Assembly (NCBI GenBank): GCA_003279115.1
Contig: QCBG01000009.1
Span: 1-48,754, forward strand
Source: Prochlorococcus sp. AG-347-E03
GTDB lineage: Bacteria; Cyanobacteriota; Cyanobacteriia; PCC-6307; Cyanobiaceae
DNA length: 48,754 nucleotides
Direction of reading: 5' to 3'
The translations under genes were made by a program, and so were the position numbers. Position 1 is the stretch's first letter; each line of letters opens with the position of its first letter. The notes under the pieces were generated by a model. That model made no database searches. It was not told the DNA's origin and saw only the letters and a program-made list of their open reading frames with translations. This document shows positions 24,490 through 34,445 of the stretch, in pieces.

Positions 24490-25194
24490 TTACCAAGGAA
24501 TCTCTGAGCTGTCCCATGCAATAAATTTTCCACTAGATGCTGGATTTTGATTTTTAATAATATTGATCAAAAATTGGGATGATTTTTCTTTACTAAATAA
24601 TTTATGTTCTGGAACAAATTTATGAAAAGGTCTAGATAGATCAGTATCTACTGTCCCTGGATGAAGCAATGTAATAGTAGCCTTTGGGAAACGTCTAGCC
24701 CATTCAATACTTAAAGACTTAAAAAACTGATTTTGCGCAGATTTTGCAGCTCTATATGAATACCAACCTCCAGTTTGATTATCTCCAATGCTGCCCACTC
24801 TTGCACTTATACTAGCAAAATTAAAATCAAAATCTTTTGGTATAAATTCTTCAATAGTTTTAGCTAATAGAATAGGAGAAAAGGCATTTATTGAAAAACT
24901 TTCAATCATATTTTTTTTATCAAGATGTTGTAATCTTTTTTCTGGTTGAAGAGAATCACTATGAAGTCTACCTGTAGCATTAACAACTAGCCTTAATTTT
25001 GAAGGGTGATTTAATATTTTATTTTTTAACTGCAAAAGGGATTCAGAATCCTCTATATCTAATTCCCAAAAAGAATTAAATTCACTATTTCTTCCACACA
25101 AAACAACATCTAAATCTTTTTCACTTTCATGCAGATCATTAGCTAGTTGTGTTCCAATTCCACCTGCGCCTACAACTAAGGCTAAGCCTTTCAT
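24490..25194 (-). CDS. Short-chain dehydrogenase/reductase (SDR)
   Basis: 234 residues. The cofactor loop is ALVVGAGGIGTQLAN (about 4-18), a GxGGIG variant of the classical GxxxGxG. The NAG-like element is VVNATGRL, the catalytic Ser is in FASISARVGSIGD, and Tyr and Lys are in YSYRAAKSAQN (YxxxK). The LHPGTVDTDLS segment after it is common in C-factor-like SDRs. Substrate unknown. ATG at 25194. It lies 81 nt downstream of murE on the same strand. Confidence 0.85.
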   Translation of the reverse strand: MKGLALVVGAGGIGTQLANDLHESEKDLDVVLCGRNSEFNSFWELDIEDSESLLQLKNKILNHPSKLRLVVNATGRLHSDSLQPEKRLQHLDKKNMIESFSINAFSPILLAKTIEEFIPKDFDFNFASISARVGSIGDNQTGGWYSYRAAKSAQNQFFKSLSIEWARRFPKATITLLHPGTVDTDLSRPFHKFVPEHKLFSKEKSSQFLINIIKNQNPASSGKFIAWDSSEIPW

Positions 25195-25275
25195 TTTATT
25201 AAAAGTAACTTAATTGATTCTAAGAAACTTTTCTTGTGATTTGTGTAAATATCTTTCTTATTTGAATAGGAAATT

Positions 25276-26811
25276 TTATTGAGATTTACTTTTTTCTTTT
25301 AATAATTCATAAGCTATTTTTCTATCATCAAAATTAATAACTTTATCATTGAGAATTTGGTAGTCTTCATGTCCTTTTCCTGCAATTAAAACAATATCTT
25401 TTTTATTGGCAAATTTAATAGATTCATTTATTGCTTTAAATCTATCAATTTCAATTGTTATTTTTTCTCTTTTTTTTATACCCATCAAAATATCATTTAT
25501 TATCTTTTGGGGTTCTTCTGATCTTGGATTATCTGAAGTTATAAAAAGTTGATCAGAAAACTCTTCAGCTATTGATCCCATTAAAGGCCTTTTACTACGA
25601 TCTCGATCTCCGCCACAGCCAAAAACAGTTATGAGTTTCCCTTTACAAAGTTTTTTAATTGATTGCAAAACTTTTTCTAATCCATCAGGAGTGTGGGCAT
25701 AATCAACAATTACTGTTGGAAGTGATCGTAAAACGACATCATTATCAATTTGTATTTTCTCCATTCTCCCAGGAGCACCAGGGAAAGATTGAATTAACTT
25801 TGATAGATCTTTTAAAGAAAAATTTAGTTTATACAAAATTGTTATTGCTTGAATTGCATTCATTAAATTAAATTCACCGACAAGTGGAACAAAAAGTTGA
25901 ATTTTTTCTCTAGGTGTATGAAAAATACAGGTGGAACCACTTTCAGTAAATTTTTTCTCTGTTACGAAAAAACAATTATTATTTTCAAATTCACTGTCAG
26001 TAATCTTTGTCGAGACTAATGAAGATCTTTTTTCAAGATCAGATGATAATTTAGATATCCAATGGTCATCATGATTTAATACACAAATTCCATCTTTTTC
26101 TTTTAAGTAAGGTGGGAAAAATAATTTTCTTTTTGTTTGAAAATATGATTCCATATCTGAGTGATAATCAAGATGATCTTGAGTTAAATTAGTAAAAATA
26201 GCCGCCTCAAATTCGCATCCTGATATCCTGTTTTGAGCAATAGAATGAGAACTTACCTCTAATATCGCAAATTCAGATTCTGCCTCAACAGCAGCATTTA
26301 ATTTCTTTTGAAGTTTATCGGCGAAATCAGTTGTATGAGAAGCCACTTCTGAAAAGCCAGGCCATCTATTGAGCAAGGTCCCAAACAATGCAGTCTTTTT
26401 CCCTAATTTTTTTAAAAGATATTCCAATAAAAAAGTAATTGTCGTTTTTCCATTTGTACCCGTAACACCAATAAGTTTAAGTTTTCTTGAAGGCCTATTC
26501 CAAAACTCAGCGACTATTTGACCAAAAATATAATCTAAATTATCCTCTATAACCAAAATCCTTTCTCGATCAATAGATCCAATTTGTTCTTTTGCCGCAG
26601 ACCCAATAATGGCAGCGTCTGCGCCATTTTCAATTGCCTCAATACAGTATTTTCCTCCATCAACATTTAAACCAGGCATACCTAAAAATAAAGTTCCTTT
26701 TTGAACTTCTTTAGAGTTAAAAGAAATATTATTGATTTCATGATCGATTAAATCTAATGAAGGAATAATTCCTACCAAATCTAAAAGTTTATGTAATTTT
26801 ATAGATCTCAT
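25276..26811 (-). CDS. murE: UDP-N-acetylmuramoyl-L-alanyl-D-glutamate--2,6-diaminopimelate ligase
   Basis: Adds meso-diaminopimelate to the peptidoglycan stem peptide. ATP loop GVTGTNGKTTITFLLEY, carbamylated-lysine and substrate regions (SHTTDF, EVSSHSIAQNRI, FTNLTQDHLDYH), and the mDAP-recognising DNPRSEEP motif, followed by IAGKGHEDYQI. 511 residues, ATG at 26811. It follows the glutaredoxin-like gene by 8 nt and yidD before it, a tight minus-strand group divergent from rpsD. Confidence 0.96.
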   Translation of the reverse strand: MRSIKLHKLLDLVGIIPSLDLIDHEINNISFNSKEVQKGTLFLGMPGLNVDGGKYCIEAIENGADAAIIGSAAKEQIGSIDRERILVIEDNLDYIFGQIVAEFWNRPSRKLKLIGVTGTNGKTTITFLLEYLLKKLGKKTALFGTLLNRWPGFSEVASHTTDFADKLQKKLNAAVEAESEFAILEVSSHSIAQNRISGCEFEAAIFTNLTQDHLDYHSDMESYFQTKRKLFFPPYLKEKDGICVLNHDDHWISKLSSDLEKRSSLVSTKITDSEFENNNCFFVTEKKFTESGSTCIFHTPREKIQLFVPLVGEFNLMNAIQAITILYKLNFSLKDLSKLIQSFPGAPGRMEKIQIDNDVVLRSLPTVIVDYAHTPDGLEKVLQSIKKLCKGKLITVFGCGGDRDRSKRPLMGSIAEEFSDQLFITSDNPRSEEPQKIINDILMGIKKREKITIEIDRFKAINESIKFANKKDIVLIAGKGHEDYQILNDKVINFDDRKIAYELLKEKSKSQ

Positions 26812-26819
26812 ATAAAAAA

Positions 26820-27122
26820 TTATTTCTCCAGAATGGTACTAATATTTTTTTGAAACCAATTCTTTAATTGATCATCTTTTAATCTTGGAGAAATGCGAGG
26901 CAATTCTATAATCTCCTCTGACCTAATTCCTTCAACAGCAATAACAGGTACTTCATAATCATATTTTTTATATTTATCTTTATATAAATCGACCCTATCA
27001 ATATCAATTTCCTTAAGCTCCTCAAGATTAGGGAATAACTCATTAAGATTTATTTTTGCTAGTTTGTTTTTTAATGAATCACATAGGCAACATCCCTGCC
27101 TAACAAAAATAAATATTTTCAT
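26820..27122 (-). CDS. Glutaredoxin-like protein (DUF836 family)
   Basis: 100 residues with the thioredoxin-fold start MKIFIFVRQGCCLCDSLKNKL, redox motif CCLC, the cis-proline strand YEVPVIAVEG and the C-terminal helix LKNWFQKNI. This is the small glutaredoxin-like DUF836 type. Partner unknown. ATG at 27122, four nt from the yidD stop and 8 nt before murE. Confidence 0.82.
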   Translation of the reverse strand: MKIFIFVRQGCCLCDSLKNKLAKINLNELFPNLEELKEIDIDRVDLYKDKYKKYDYEVPVIAVEGIRSEEIIELPRISPRLKDDQLKNWFQKNISTILEK

Positions 27123-27126
27123 TCAT

Positions 27127-27363
27127 CTAGTCAGGCACAGGGTCACATCCACAGGGGGTTAAAGGATGACACCTGCTTAATCTTCTTAAAGTTAACCACC
27201 CTCCTCTCCAAGGTCCATGTCTAGTAATTGCCTCATATCCATAAGAGCTGCAACTTGGAATAAATCTGCATCTTGGTCCAAAAAAAGGAGAAAACCACTT
27301 TTGATAAAACGAAATCATAAAAAGAAGTACAGAAGTAATTGATTTATTAATAGTTTTGAACAC
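27127..27363 (-). CDS. yidD: Membrane protein insertion efficiency factor YidD
   Basis: 78 residues. The YidD signature is complete: [40 protein letters not shown] and [15 protein letters not shown], with the conserved cysteines. It is a peripheral membrane protein assisting YidC/Oxa1-mediated insertion. GTG start at 27363. It is the first gene of the yidD, glutaredoxin-like, murE group and is divergent from rpsD (95 nt). Confidence 0.95.
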   Translation of the reverse strand: MFKTINKSITSVLLFMISFYQKWFSPFFGPRCRFIPSCSSYGYEAITRHGPWRGGWLTLRRLSRCHPLTPCGCDPVPD

Positions 27364-27458
27364 TTTAATGATGTAAAATAGTAACTCAGTAGTAATTTAG
27401 TTTAATTGAATTTAATCAATTATCCAATTTATTGCAATTTTCTATTTAATTTAAAATT

Positions 27459-28067
27459 ATGTCAAGATACCGCGGCCCCAGATTAAGGGTTACGCGTCGC
27501 TTGGGAGAACTACCAGGTCTCACCAGGAAAGCTTCAAAGAAGTCTAATCCTCCAGGTCAGCACGGCCAAGCCCGTCGCAAGCGATCAGAATATGCAATTC
27601 GTCTAGAAGAAAAGCAGAAACTTAGGTTTAATTATGGAGTTTCTGAAAAACAACTAGTCCGTTATGTAAAAAAAGCTAGAGCTCAAGAAGGATCTACAGG
27701 AACTAACCTACTAAGACTTTTAGAAAACAGACTTGATAATGTTTGTTTTAGATTAGGTTTTGGAGGTACCATTCCAGGGTCAAGACAATTAGTAAATCAT
27801 GGCCATGTAACCGTTAATGGTAAGGTCCTTGATATTGCTGGTTATCAATGCAAATCAGGCGATGTAATCGGAATTAAAGAAAACAAAGCAAGCAAAAAAC
27901 TTGTAGAAGGTAATATAGAATTCCCTGGTTTAGCAAATGTCCCACCTCATCTTGATTTAGACAAACCTAAATTAACGGGAAAAATAAATGGTAAATGCGA
28001 TAGAGAGTGGGTGGCTCTTGAAATAAACGAACTACTAGTTGTTGAATATTATTCAAGAAAAGTTTAA
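27459..28067 (+). CDS. rpsD: 30S ribosomal protein S4
   Basis: 202 residues: [20 protein letters not shown], the [21 protein letters not shown] region and the S4 RNA-binding domain [17 protein letters not shown]...[15 protein letters not shown]. Primary 16S rRNA binder that nucleates the 30S body. ATG start. Its codon use is visibly less AT-biased than its neighbours, as usual for ribosomal genes. A stem-loop lies after the stop. Confidence 0.98.
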   Translation: MSRYRGPRLRVTRRLGELPGLTRKASKKSNPPGQHGQARRKRSEYAIRLEEKQKLRFNYGVSEKQLVRYVKKARAQEGSTGTNLLRLLENRLDNVCFRLGFGGTIPGSRQLVNHGHVTVNGKVLDIAGYQCKSGDVIGIKENKASKKLVEGNIEFPGLANVPPHLDLDKPKLTGKINGKCDREWVALEINELLVVEYYSRKV

Positions 28068-28087
28068 TCCTACTTTTCTTTGGATTA

Positions 28088-28119
28088 TTAAATCTCCCTT
28101 TTAAAAATGAGAGATTTAA
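28088..28119 (+). terminator. Stem-loop after rpsD, possible terminator
   Basis: TTAAATCTC (28088-28096) pairs with GAGATTTAA (28111-28119) across a 14-nt loop, 20 nt after the rpsD stop and ending 22 nt before the next ATG. The following bases are T-rich but interrupted. AT-rich stem, so a weak terminator at best. Confidence 0.45.
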
Positions 28120-28141
28120 TTTAATTCTTATTTTAAAAATA

Positions 28142-29305
28142 ATGGGAAATAAGGAAAATAATATAAAAAAGCCAGGTTTTAAGACCTTATCTATTCACCA
28201 TGGGGAAACATTTGCAGAAAACACTGGGTGTGTTATGCCTCCTATTTTTTCTACATCTACTTTTAAACATGGAAATAAAGATAATTTCGACTACACAAGA
28301 TCAGGCAATCCAAACTTTAGAATTCTAGAAAGCGTCCTTAAATCAATTGAAGATTCTAAATACTGTACAGTTTTTGGATCTGGGATTAGCGCGGTAACTG
28401 CAATTTCATCAACACTAAAATCAGGTGACAAGATACTCTGCGAGTCAAATCTCTATGGTTGTACAGTAAGGATGTTCGAAAAAGTTTTCAAGAAATTTGG
28501 ACTAGAGGTTTTATACACAGATTTTACAAACGAAAATAATATCAAAAAGATTTCAAACTTTGAGCCAACCTTGATATGGCTAGAAAGTCCAACTAATCCA
28601 CTTTTGAAAGTACTTGATATTAAGGCGATTTGTGATGAAGCGAATAGACTACAAATCCCAGTAGTAGTAGACAACACCTTTTCTACGGCACTTATTCAAA
28701 AACCATTGGACCTTGGTGCAACACTATCTCTCGTAAGCACAACAAAATTCATCAATGGACATAGTGATGCACTAGGTGGAGCAGTACTAACAAATAATGA
28801 GGGATGGAATAGTAAGATGCTTTTCTCTCAAAAAGCTCTAGGGCTTCAACCATCTCCTTTTGATAGTTGGCTCATTACGAGAGGAGTAAAAACTCTTCCT
28901 TTAAGAATCGAACAACAAACGCAAAGTGCAAAATTAATTTCTGAAGAATTAGAGAATCATAAAATAATTAGCAAAGTAATTTATCCTTTTAATCAAAAAC
29001 ATCCGCAATTTAATTTAGCAAAATCGCAAATGAGATCTGGAGGTTCGATGATTACCATAAAATTAAATCTTAAAAAAGAGGATACTTTTAAATTTTGCAA
29101 ATCTCTCAAATATTTCTCGTTAGCAGAAAGCCTCGGAGGAGTTGAAAGTTTAATTTGTCACCCAGCAACAATGACTCATGCTTCTGTTGATGATGAAACA
29201 AAAAATCTTTTAGGGATAGATGATGCTCTTGTCAGATTATCGATTGGATGTGAAGAAACAAACGATTTAATCTCAGACATTTTATTTGCTTTAAATAAAT
29301 TCTGA
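28142..29305 (+). CDS. Cystathionine gamma-synthase / gamma-lyase family PLP enzyme
   Basis: 387 residues of the Cys/Met-metabolism PLP family. The phosphate-contact Tyr/Arg are in FDYTRSGNPNFRILE, FGSGISAV binds the phosphate, ESPTNPLLKV and VVDNTFSTALIQKPLDLGA follow, and the PLP lysine is in SLVSTTKFINGHSDALGG. The C-terminal RLSIGCEE is standard. Whether it acts as cystathionine beta-lyase, gamma-synthase or gamma-lyase cannot be settled from motifs. ATG start. A second, longer relative starts 3 nt after it, so they are an operon and possibly act in successive steps. Confidence 0.85.
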   Translation: MGNKENNIKKPGFKTLSIHHGETFAENTGCVMPPIFSTSTFKHGNKDNFDYTRSGNPNFRILESVLKSIEDSKYCTVFGSGISAVTAISSTLKSGDKILCESNLYGCTVRMFEKVFKKFGLEVLYTDFTNENNIKKISNFEPTLIWLESPTNPLLKVLDIKAICDEANRLQIPVVVDNTFSTALIQKPLDLGATLSLVSTTKFINGHSDALGGAVLTNNEGWNSKMLFSQKALGLQPSPFDSWLITRGVKTLPLRIEQQTQSAKLISEELENHKIISKVIYPFNQKHPQFNLAKSQMRSGGSMITIKLNLKKEDTFKFCKSLKYFSLAESLGGVESLICHPATMTHASVDDETKNLLGIDDALVRLSIGCEETNDLISDILFALNKF

Positions 29306-29308
29306 AAA

Positions 29309-30778
29309 TTGAGAGATTTACTTAAAAACCCTATATGGAAAAATTTAGAGTTGGGATATTCTATTCCTGATAGTATTCATGCTGTTTCTGTAGCATTACC
29401 AACTTGGAATGATGTAATAAATTACGAGGAAAAAAATCAAGAATGCATGAATTTATTGAAGTCCATTTACCCAAGATTCGGGCTCAACCCCATAGTGAAA
29501 AGATTATGCGAAAAAGTAAAAAAGGAAAATTACTACAACAATAAAAGTATCTGGCCATATCCGAATGAAAGTATAGCTTTTAAAGCAAAAAAATACATTG
29601 ATAGAAATACTTCTGAAAAATTTTCATTAATAGAAAAAAGAGATAATTTATCTTTCTTAATAACTGAAAAAGAAGGAAGTATTTATGCGAAATCTTTTTG
29701 GCAACATACTGGTCTTGGCATATCTTCAAGGGCTGCTGCTATAGAACTAGGTCTTGAAGATTGCCCTCCAAAGTCTTACGTAAATGAATGTTCTCAAAGA
29801 ATAAAAAATAGAATTTCTAAATCTACAAAAATTAACTCTAATGATATTCACTTAACTTCATCTGGAATGTCTGCATTGCATACATCATTAGAAATCATAT
29901 ATAAATTATTTCCAGCTAAACCAACACTCCAAATTGGTTTTCCATATGTAGATGTACTTAAATTACCAATGAATATCTTTCATGGAGCCAAGTTAATTAC
30001 AGAAGAAAATTGCGAGGATATTGAATTTGAAATCCAAAGCATAAATCCATCAGCATTAATTATTGAACTACCAAGTAATCCAATGCTCAAATGTGTAAAC
30101 ATTAAAAAAATTTCAAAAATAGCAAAAAAGTTAAATATTCCTTTAATTGTTGACGATACAATTGGTTCGAATTTAAATATAAATTCCATAGAACATGCAG
30201 ATATAGTTTTTACTTCACTTACAAAAATTTTTTCAGGTAGTGGTGATATTCTTGCCGGATCATTAATACTAAATCCAAAAAGCAAATGGATTGATCAATT
30301 TAGAAATGCATTAAACGAGATTAATCTACCAATACTTTCCGATGGAGATACAGTTTATCTAGAGAAAGTTAGTAGAGATGTAAATCAAAGAGTTTTTGAA
30401 CAAAATAAAGCATGTTTAGAATTAAAAAAAAGATTAGAGAGTCATAGCGAGATTAAAAATATTTTCCATCCTGAAAATTGTCCAAATTTTAATTCTTTAC
30501 TTACTTCTGATGGAGGTTACGGCTGCTTATTATCATTTGAATTAAATGGAGGATTGAACAAAGCTAAGAAATTTTATGATTCTCTACAAGTATCTAAAGG
30601 ACCAAGTTTAGGTACAAAATTTACTCTGGTTTGTCCTTATGTTTTACTAGCTCATTATGACGAGTTGGATTGGGCTGAAGGTTTTGGTATACCATCGCAC
30701 CTCATTAGAGTATCAGTTGGATTAGAAGACCAAGATCAATTATGGAAAAGCTTTTCTGAAGCACTAAATAATTTCTAA
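29309..30778 (+). CDS. Long-form cystathionine gamma-synthase-like PLP enzyme with N-terminal extension
   Basis: 489 residues, about 100 more than usual. The N-terminal part has GYSIPDSIHAVSVALPTWNDVINYEE, a signature I associate with fungal (STR2/met-7 type) cystathionine gamma-synthases. The PLP domain shows LTSSGMSALHTSLEI, ELPSNPMLKCVNI, IVDDTIGSNLNI and the lysine in FTSLTKIFSGSGDILAG; the end is LIRVSVGLEDQDQL. The YTRxxNPT motif of the standard family is not present. Start TTG at 29309, three nt after the preceding stop. Function is probably in transsulfuration or methionine synthesis. Confidence 0.8.
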   Translation: MRDLLKNPIWKNLELGYSIPDSIHAVSVALPTWNDVINYEEKNQECMNLLKSIYPRFGLNPIVKRLCEKVKKENYYNNKSIWPYPNESIAFKAKKYIDRNTSEKFSLIEKRDNLSFLITEKEGSIYAKSFWQHTGLGISSRAAAIELGLEDCPPKSYVNECSQRIKNRISKSTKINSNDIHLTSSGMSALHTSLEIIYKLFPAKPTLQIGFPYVDVLKLPMNIFHGAKLITEENCEDIEFEIQSINPSALIIELPSNPMLKCVNIKKISKIAKKLNIPLIVDDTIGSNLNINSIEHADIVFTSLTKIFSGSGDILAGSLILNPKSKWIDQFRNALNEINLPILSDGDTVYLEKVSRDVNQRVFEQNKACLELKKRLESHSEIKNIFHPENCPNFNSLLTSDGGYGCLLSFELNGGLNKAKKFYDSLQVSKGPSLGTKFTLVCPYVLLAHYDELDWAEGFGIPSHLIRVSVGLEDQDQLWKSFSEALNNF

Positions 30779-30862
30779 ATTTCTAGTATTTACCGTATAG
30801 AAACTTATATACTCTTTTTCTGAATAATAGTTAGTATTAATATATATTTTCTCAATATATAA

Positions 30863-31849
30863 ATGGCAAAAATTTATGAGGACAACAGTTTTGCTATTGG
30901 AAACACTCCATTAGTAAAATTAAAATCAGTTACTAAAAATGCGAAAGCTACAGTACTTGCAAAAATTGAAGGTAGAAACCCCGCTTATAGTGTCAAATGC
31001 AGGATTGGCGCAAACATGATCTGGGATGCAGAGAAAAGTGGGAAACTGACAAAAGACAAAACTATTGTTGAGCCAACTTCTGGAAATACAGGAATTGCTC
31101 TAGCTTTTACTGCTTCAGCAAGAGGTTATAAACTGATCCTTACAATGCCAGAATCCATGTCAATTGAAAGAAGAAGGGTTATGGCAGTGTTGGGTGCTGA
31201 AATTGTTTTAACAGAGGCATCTAAAGGTATGCCTGGAGCAATAGCTAAGGCTAAAGAAATTGCAGAAAGTAATCCTTCTCAATATTTCATGCCAGGTCAA
31301 TTTGATAATCCAGCAAACCCTGAAATTCATTTCAAAACTACTGGACCAGAAATCTGGGATGATTGCGATGGTGAAATTGATGTCCTAGTCGCAGGGGTTG
31401 GAACTGGAGGCACAATTACTGGAGTTTCAAGATACATCAAGCAAGAGAAGGGCAAAAATATTACTTCTGTAGCTGTAGAACCCTCACATAGTCCTGTTAT
31501 TACGCAGACAATGAATGGGGAAGAGGTTAAATCTGGACCACATAAAATTCAAGGAATTGGAGCAGGATTTATTCCTAAGAACCTTGACTTATCAATTGTT
31601 GACAAGGTTGAACAAGTAACAAATGACGAATCAATAGAGATGGCTCTTAGATTAGCTAAAGAGGAAGGTCTATTAGTAGGAATATCTTGTGGAGCTGCTG
31701 CTGCTGCTGCTGTTAGATTAGCTGAACAAGATGAATATGCTGGGAAAACAATTGTAGTTGTTCTACCTGATTTAGCAGAGAGGTATTTATCATCAATTAT
31801 GTTTACTGAAGTTCCAAGCGGAATCATTCAAGAACCCGTCAAAGCCTAA
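30863..31849 (+). CDS. cysK: Cysteine synthase A (O-acetylserine sulfhydrylase)
   Basis: 328 residues. The PLP lysine is in [11 protein letters not shown] (about 36-46), [11 protein letters not shown] is the substrate loop, and [16 protein letters not shown] the phosphate-binding loop; the ending [13 protein letters not shown] is typical of CysK/CysM. Makes cysteine from O-acetylserine and sulfide. ATG start. An Ala run near residue 280 is coded by GCT repeats and is normal for the family. It lies 84 nt after the long PLP gene and converges on queA (2 nt). Confidence 0.96.
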   Translation: MAKIYEDNSFAIGNTPLVKLKSVTKNAKATVLAKIEGRNPAYSVKCRIGANMIWDAEKSGKLTKDKTIVEPTSGNTGIALAFTASARGYKLILTMPESMSIERRRVMAVLGAEIVLTEASKGMPGAIAKAKEIAESNPSQYFMPGQFDNPANPEIHFKTTGPEIWDDCDGEIDVLVAGVGTGGTITGVSRYIKQEKGKNITSVAVEPSHSPVITQTMNGEEVKSGPHKIQGIGAGFIPKNLDLSIVDKVEQVTNDESIEMALRLAKEEGLLVGISCGAAAAAAVRLAEQDEYAGKTIVVVLPDLAERYLSSIMFTEVPSGIIQEPVKA

Positions 31850-31851
31850 AT

Positions 31852-32976
31852 CTACTTTTTATCCAGTAGTGAATCTGGTGAAATATACATCGCATCGCCA
31901 TAAGAGAAAAATCTAAATTTTTCTTTTATGGCTTTCTTATACAAATCTAATAATCTTTCTCTACCAATCATTGCACTTACTAAAAGTAATAATGAACTTT
32001 TAGGAAGATGAAAATTAGTTAATAATCCATCAACTACCTTAAATTTATAACCTGGCTTAATTACTAAATCAACGTACTTAGCTATGGGAATAAAGTCATT
32101 CATTTCGTGAGAATAACAACTTTCAAGAGCTCTTACGCTAGTTGTACCAATAGCAATTATTCTTCTATCTGTTTTCTTTATTCTTTTTATTTCCTCCACT
32201 ACTTCCTTATTAACACTTACCCATTCTTTATGAAGTTTTAAGTTACTTAAATCTTCTTGATCAATTGGTTTGAATGTTCCATAACCCACGTGCAAAGTTA
32301 TCGGTAAGATTATTACTCCTTTTTTTTTTAGATTGGAAATAAGACTTTTGCTTAGGTGTAAACCAGCTGTTGGTGCAGCAACTGCCCCCGGATTAGTTGC
32401 ATATTCAGTTTGATAACTTTTCTCATGAAAAGATTCTTCTTCGGTATTTTTTATATAAGGGGGGAGAGGGATTTCACCGTATTTATCAAGAAGGTCATTC
32501 ATTGAATTGAGATCAGTTATATTTTCCGGAAATTTAATAAATCTCCCTCCAGTTTCTTCATCAACCCCATCAACCATCAAATTAATATCTTGTGCAGAAG
32601 GAGATTTTAATATTATTTTTCTATTTATTTTTAACTTTTTCGCTGGTTTTGCCAAACATAACCAAACACATTCATGGGATCTTTCTAAGACTAATAATTC
32701 GACTAACGTCCTATTTTCTAATTCAACCTTTAACCTTGCCTTCATTACTTTAGTATTGTTCACAACTACAAGATCGCCTTTTCTAAATTCATCTAAAAGA
32801 TTCTTGGTAAATTTATTAGTTAAGCAATTCTCTTCTAAAACACTATTTCTAACTATCATCAATCTTGATTCATGCCTTATTGCAGAAGGTTTACTAGCAA
32901 TTAATGAAGGATCAAGAAAATAATCATAAGCTTCAAGCTTATGATCTCTTCCTTCATTATTAATTTGAGAAATCAA
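31852..32976 (-). CDS. queA: tRNA preQ1(34) S-adenosylmethionine ribosyltransferase-isomerase
   Basis: Transfers and rearranges the ribosyl part of SAM onto 7-aminomethyl-7-deazaguanine in the anticodon, making epoxyqueuosine. 374 residues with LEAYDYFLDPSLIASKP, DLVVVNNTKVMKARL, GEIPLPPYI, YATNPGAVAAPTAGLHLS and HVGYGTFKPI, all QueA hallmarks, and LLTNFHLPKSSLLLLVSA near the end. TTG start at 32976; no ATG near. Six nt after pdhC on the same strand. Confidence 0.95.
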   Translation of the reverse strand: MISQINNEGRDHKLEAYDYFLDPSLIASKPSAIRHESRLMIVRNSVLEENCLTNKFTKNLLDEFRKGDLVVVNNTKVMKARLKVELENRTLVELLVLERSHECVWLCLAKPAKKLKINRKIILKSPSAQDINLMVDGVDEETGGRFIKFPENITDLNSMNDLLDKYGEIPLPPYIKNTEEESFHEKSYQTEYATNPGAVAAPTAGLHLSKSLISNLKKKGVIILPITLHVGYGTFKPIDQEDLSNLKLHKEWVSVNKEVVEEIKRIKKTDRRIIAIGTTSVRALESCYSHEMNDFIPIAKYVDLVIKPGYKFKVVDGLLTNFHLPKSSLLLLVSAMIGRERLLDLYKKAIKEKFRFFSYGDAMYISPDSLLDKK

Positions 32977-32982
32977 TTAAAT

Positions 32983-34350
32983 TTAAGATACAAGTTTCTC
33001 TGGCTCATTTTCAATCAGGTAAGCTAAGTCTTTCAAGAATGAAGCACCATCAGCTCCATAGATCACTCTGTGATCAGCTGTAAGATTTACTTGCATTATT
33101 TTTTTAACAGCTATTGAACCATCACTATTAGCTACAACAGTTGGTTTCGATGATGCTATCGCTAAGATCGCACCGGTCCCTGGGGGTAGTATTGCGTCAA
33201 ATCTATCAACACCAAACATACCAAGGTTTGATAAGGTAAATGTTCCCGTCGAGTATTCATCTGGTTCTAATTGTTTTGATCTCGATCTTTTTACGAGATC
33301 TTTCCAATTTCTAGATAATTCAAATAAATCAGTATTGCATGGTTCTTTTAATACTGGAGTTATTAATCCCCCATCTTCCATCGCAACAGCTACAGCAATA
33401 TTTATATTTTCTGGATAAGAAATTCCATTTTCTGAAAAGCTTGAGTTAACTTGAGGATGTTTCTTTAGTATCTTTGCAACTGCCTTTACAAGTAAAGCAG
33501 TCATAGTCACTCCATTCTGTTTTACCTTTTTGTAGAAATTATCTAATTTATCTGAATTGATAGAGTAGCCTACCCTAAAACATGGAACATCTAAACTAGA
33601 TTCCATATTTTTATTTACCGCTTTTTGAAGAGTATTAAATTGAACTGTTTCTCCAGGATTACCAAAACTATTTCCTGAAGTTTCTGGTTTACTTTCTACT
33701 CCCAAATTTGAACCAGGAATACTTGCAGGAGAACCACCTTCTCCTATCCATGGTATAGAAACAGGTTGTCCCTTAGCTTTTAAAACATCATCGGCTTGAA
33801 TCCTTCCGTGAGGCCCAGATCCATGAACTTTTGCTAAGTCAACACCAATTTGAGAGGCTAGTTTTTTAGCTCTTGGAGATGCAATTATCCTTGAAGAAAC
33901 ATTACTTGTAGCGGCATTAATTTGATCGATATTAAAAGATGGTACTGGCTTTTCACTCTTTAAGACGACTTCTTTTGTTTCTTTCTCAACAATTTCATGT
34001 TGGGCCACTAGTTTTTCTTCAGTTTTATTGCTTACCAATTCAAGTTGGTCTGAAGTAGAGACTTCGGGTTGATTTCCTTTATTTTCTTCTTGAACAGAAG
34101 CTATCTCATCCTCATTTTCTACAATGAGGCCAATAGTTTCTCCAACCGGAGCAGTACTGCCTGCAGGCATTAAAACTGCTGCAAGATATCCATCTTGAAA
34201 AGATTCAACATCCATATCTGCCTTATCAGATTCAACAACCAAGACAGATTCGCCTCTTTCAACCTTATCTCCCGGGTTTTTCAACCATTCCACAATCTTG
34301 CCTTCCGTCATAGTGGAACTCAAGGCAGGCATGAATATTTCGTGAGACAT
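32983..34350 (-). CDS. pdhC: Pyruvate dehydrogenase E2 (dihydrolipoamide acetyltransferase)
   Basis: 455 residues, in order: one lipoyl domain with Lys43 in VVESDKADMDVES; a linker; a peripheral-subunit-binding domain (IIASPRAKKLASQIGVDLA then GSGPHGRIQADDV, about 157-190); a second linker; and the catalytic domain with DHRVIYGADGASF (His and Asp of HxxxDG). E2 core of the complex that makes acetyl-CoA. ATG at 34350. A TATAAT box on its strand lies about 90 nt upstream. lipB, which supplies octanoyl groups for lipoylation, lies about 2.7 kb away in the same orientation. Confidence 0.95.
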   Translation of the reverse strand: MSHEIFMPALSSTMTEGKIVEWLKNPGDKVERGESVLVVESDKADMDVESFQDGYLAAVLMPAGSTAPVGETIGLIVENEDEIASVQEENKGNQPEVSTSDQLELVSNKTEEKLVAQHEIVEKETKEVVLKSEKPVPSFNIDQINAATSNVSSRIIASPRAKKLASQIGVDLAKVHGSGPHGRIQADDVLKAKGQPVSIPWIGEGGSPASIPGSNLGVESKPETSGNSFGNPGETVQFNTLQKAVNKNMESSLDVPCFRVGYSINSDKLDNFYKKVKQNGVTMTALLVKAVAKILKKHPQVNSSFSENGISYPENINIAVAVAMEDGGLITPVLKEPCNTDLFELSRNWKDLVKRSRSKQLEPDEYSTGTFTLSNLGMFGVDRFDAILPPGTGAILAIASSKPTVVANSDGSIAVKKIMQVNLTADHRVIYGADGASFLKDLAYLIENEPEKLVS

Positions 34351-34439
34351 AAGAAAATTGTTATTGCATAAGTTTCAAGGGATTTTTACCAAACTCTCAA
34401 AAGTTTTTATGAATAAGAACCCTTTTAACCCTTGATCTA

Positions 34440-34445
34440 ATTATA
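34440..34445 (-). promoter_or_regulatory. Candidate -10 box for pdhC
   Basis: TATAAT on the minus strand (ATTATA on the plus strand), 90 nt upstream of the pdhC ATG, within the 218-nt gap after the YlqD-like gene. It implies a leader of roughly 80 nt. I see no other gene or structured RNA in this gap. Confidence 0.35.

Noticed and set aside
29301..29320. Possible frameshift joining the two PLP enzyme genes into one
   Set aside because: Each gene has its own complete PLP domain and lysine; the 3-nt gap is ordinary operon packing.
31690..31715. GCT trinucleotide run resembling a microsatellite
   Set aside because: It encodes the normal alanine stretch near the C-terminal part of CysK and is no longer than in relatives; likewise the Ala run in ndhB near 3425.
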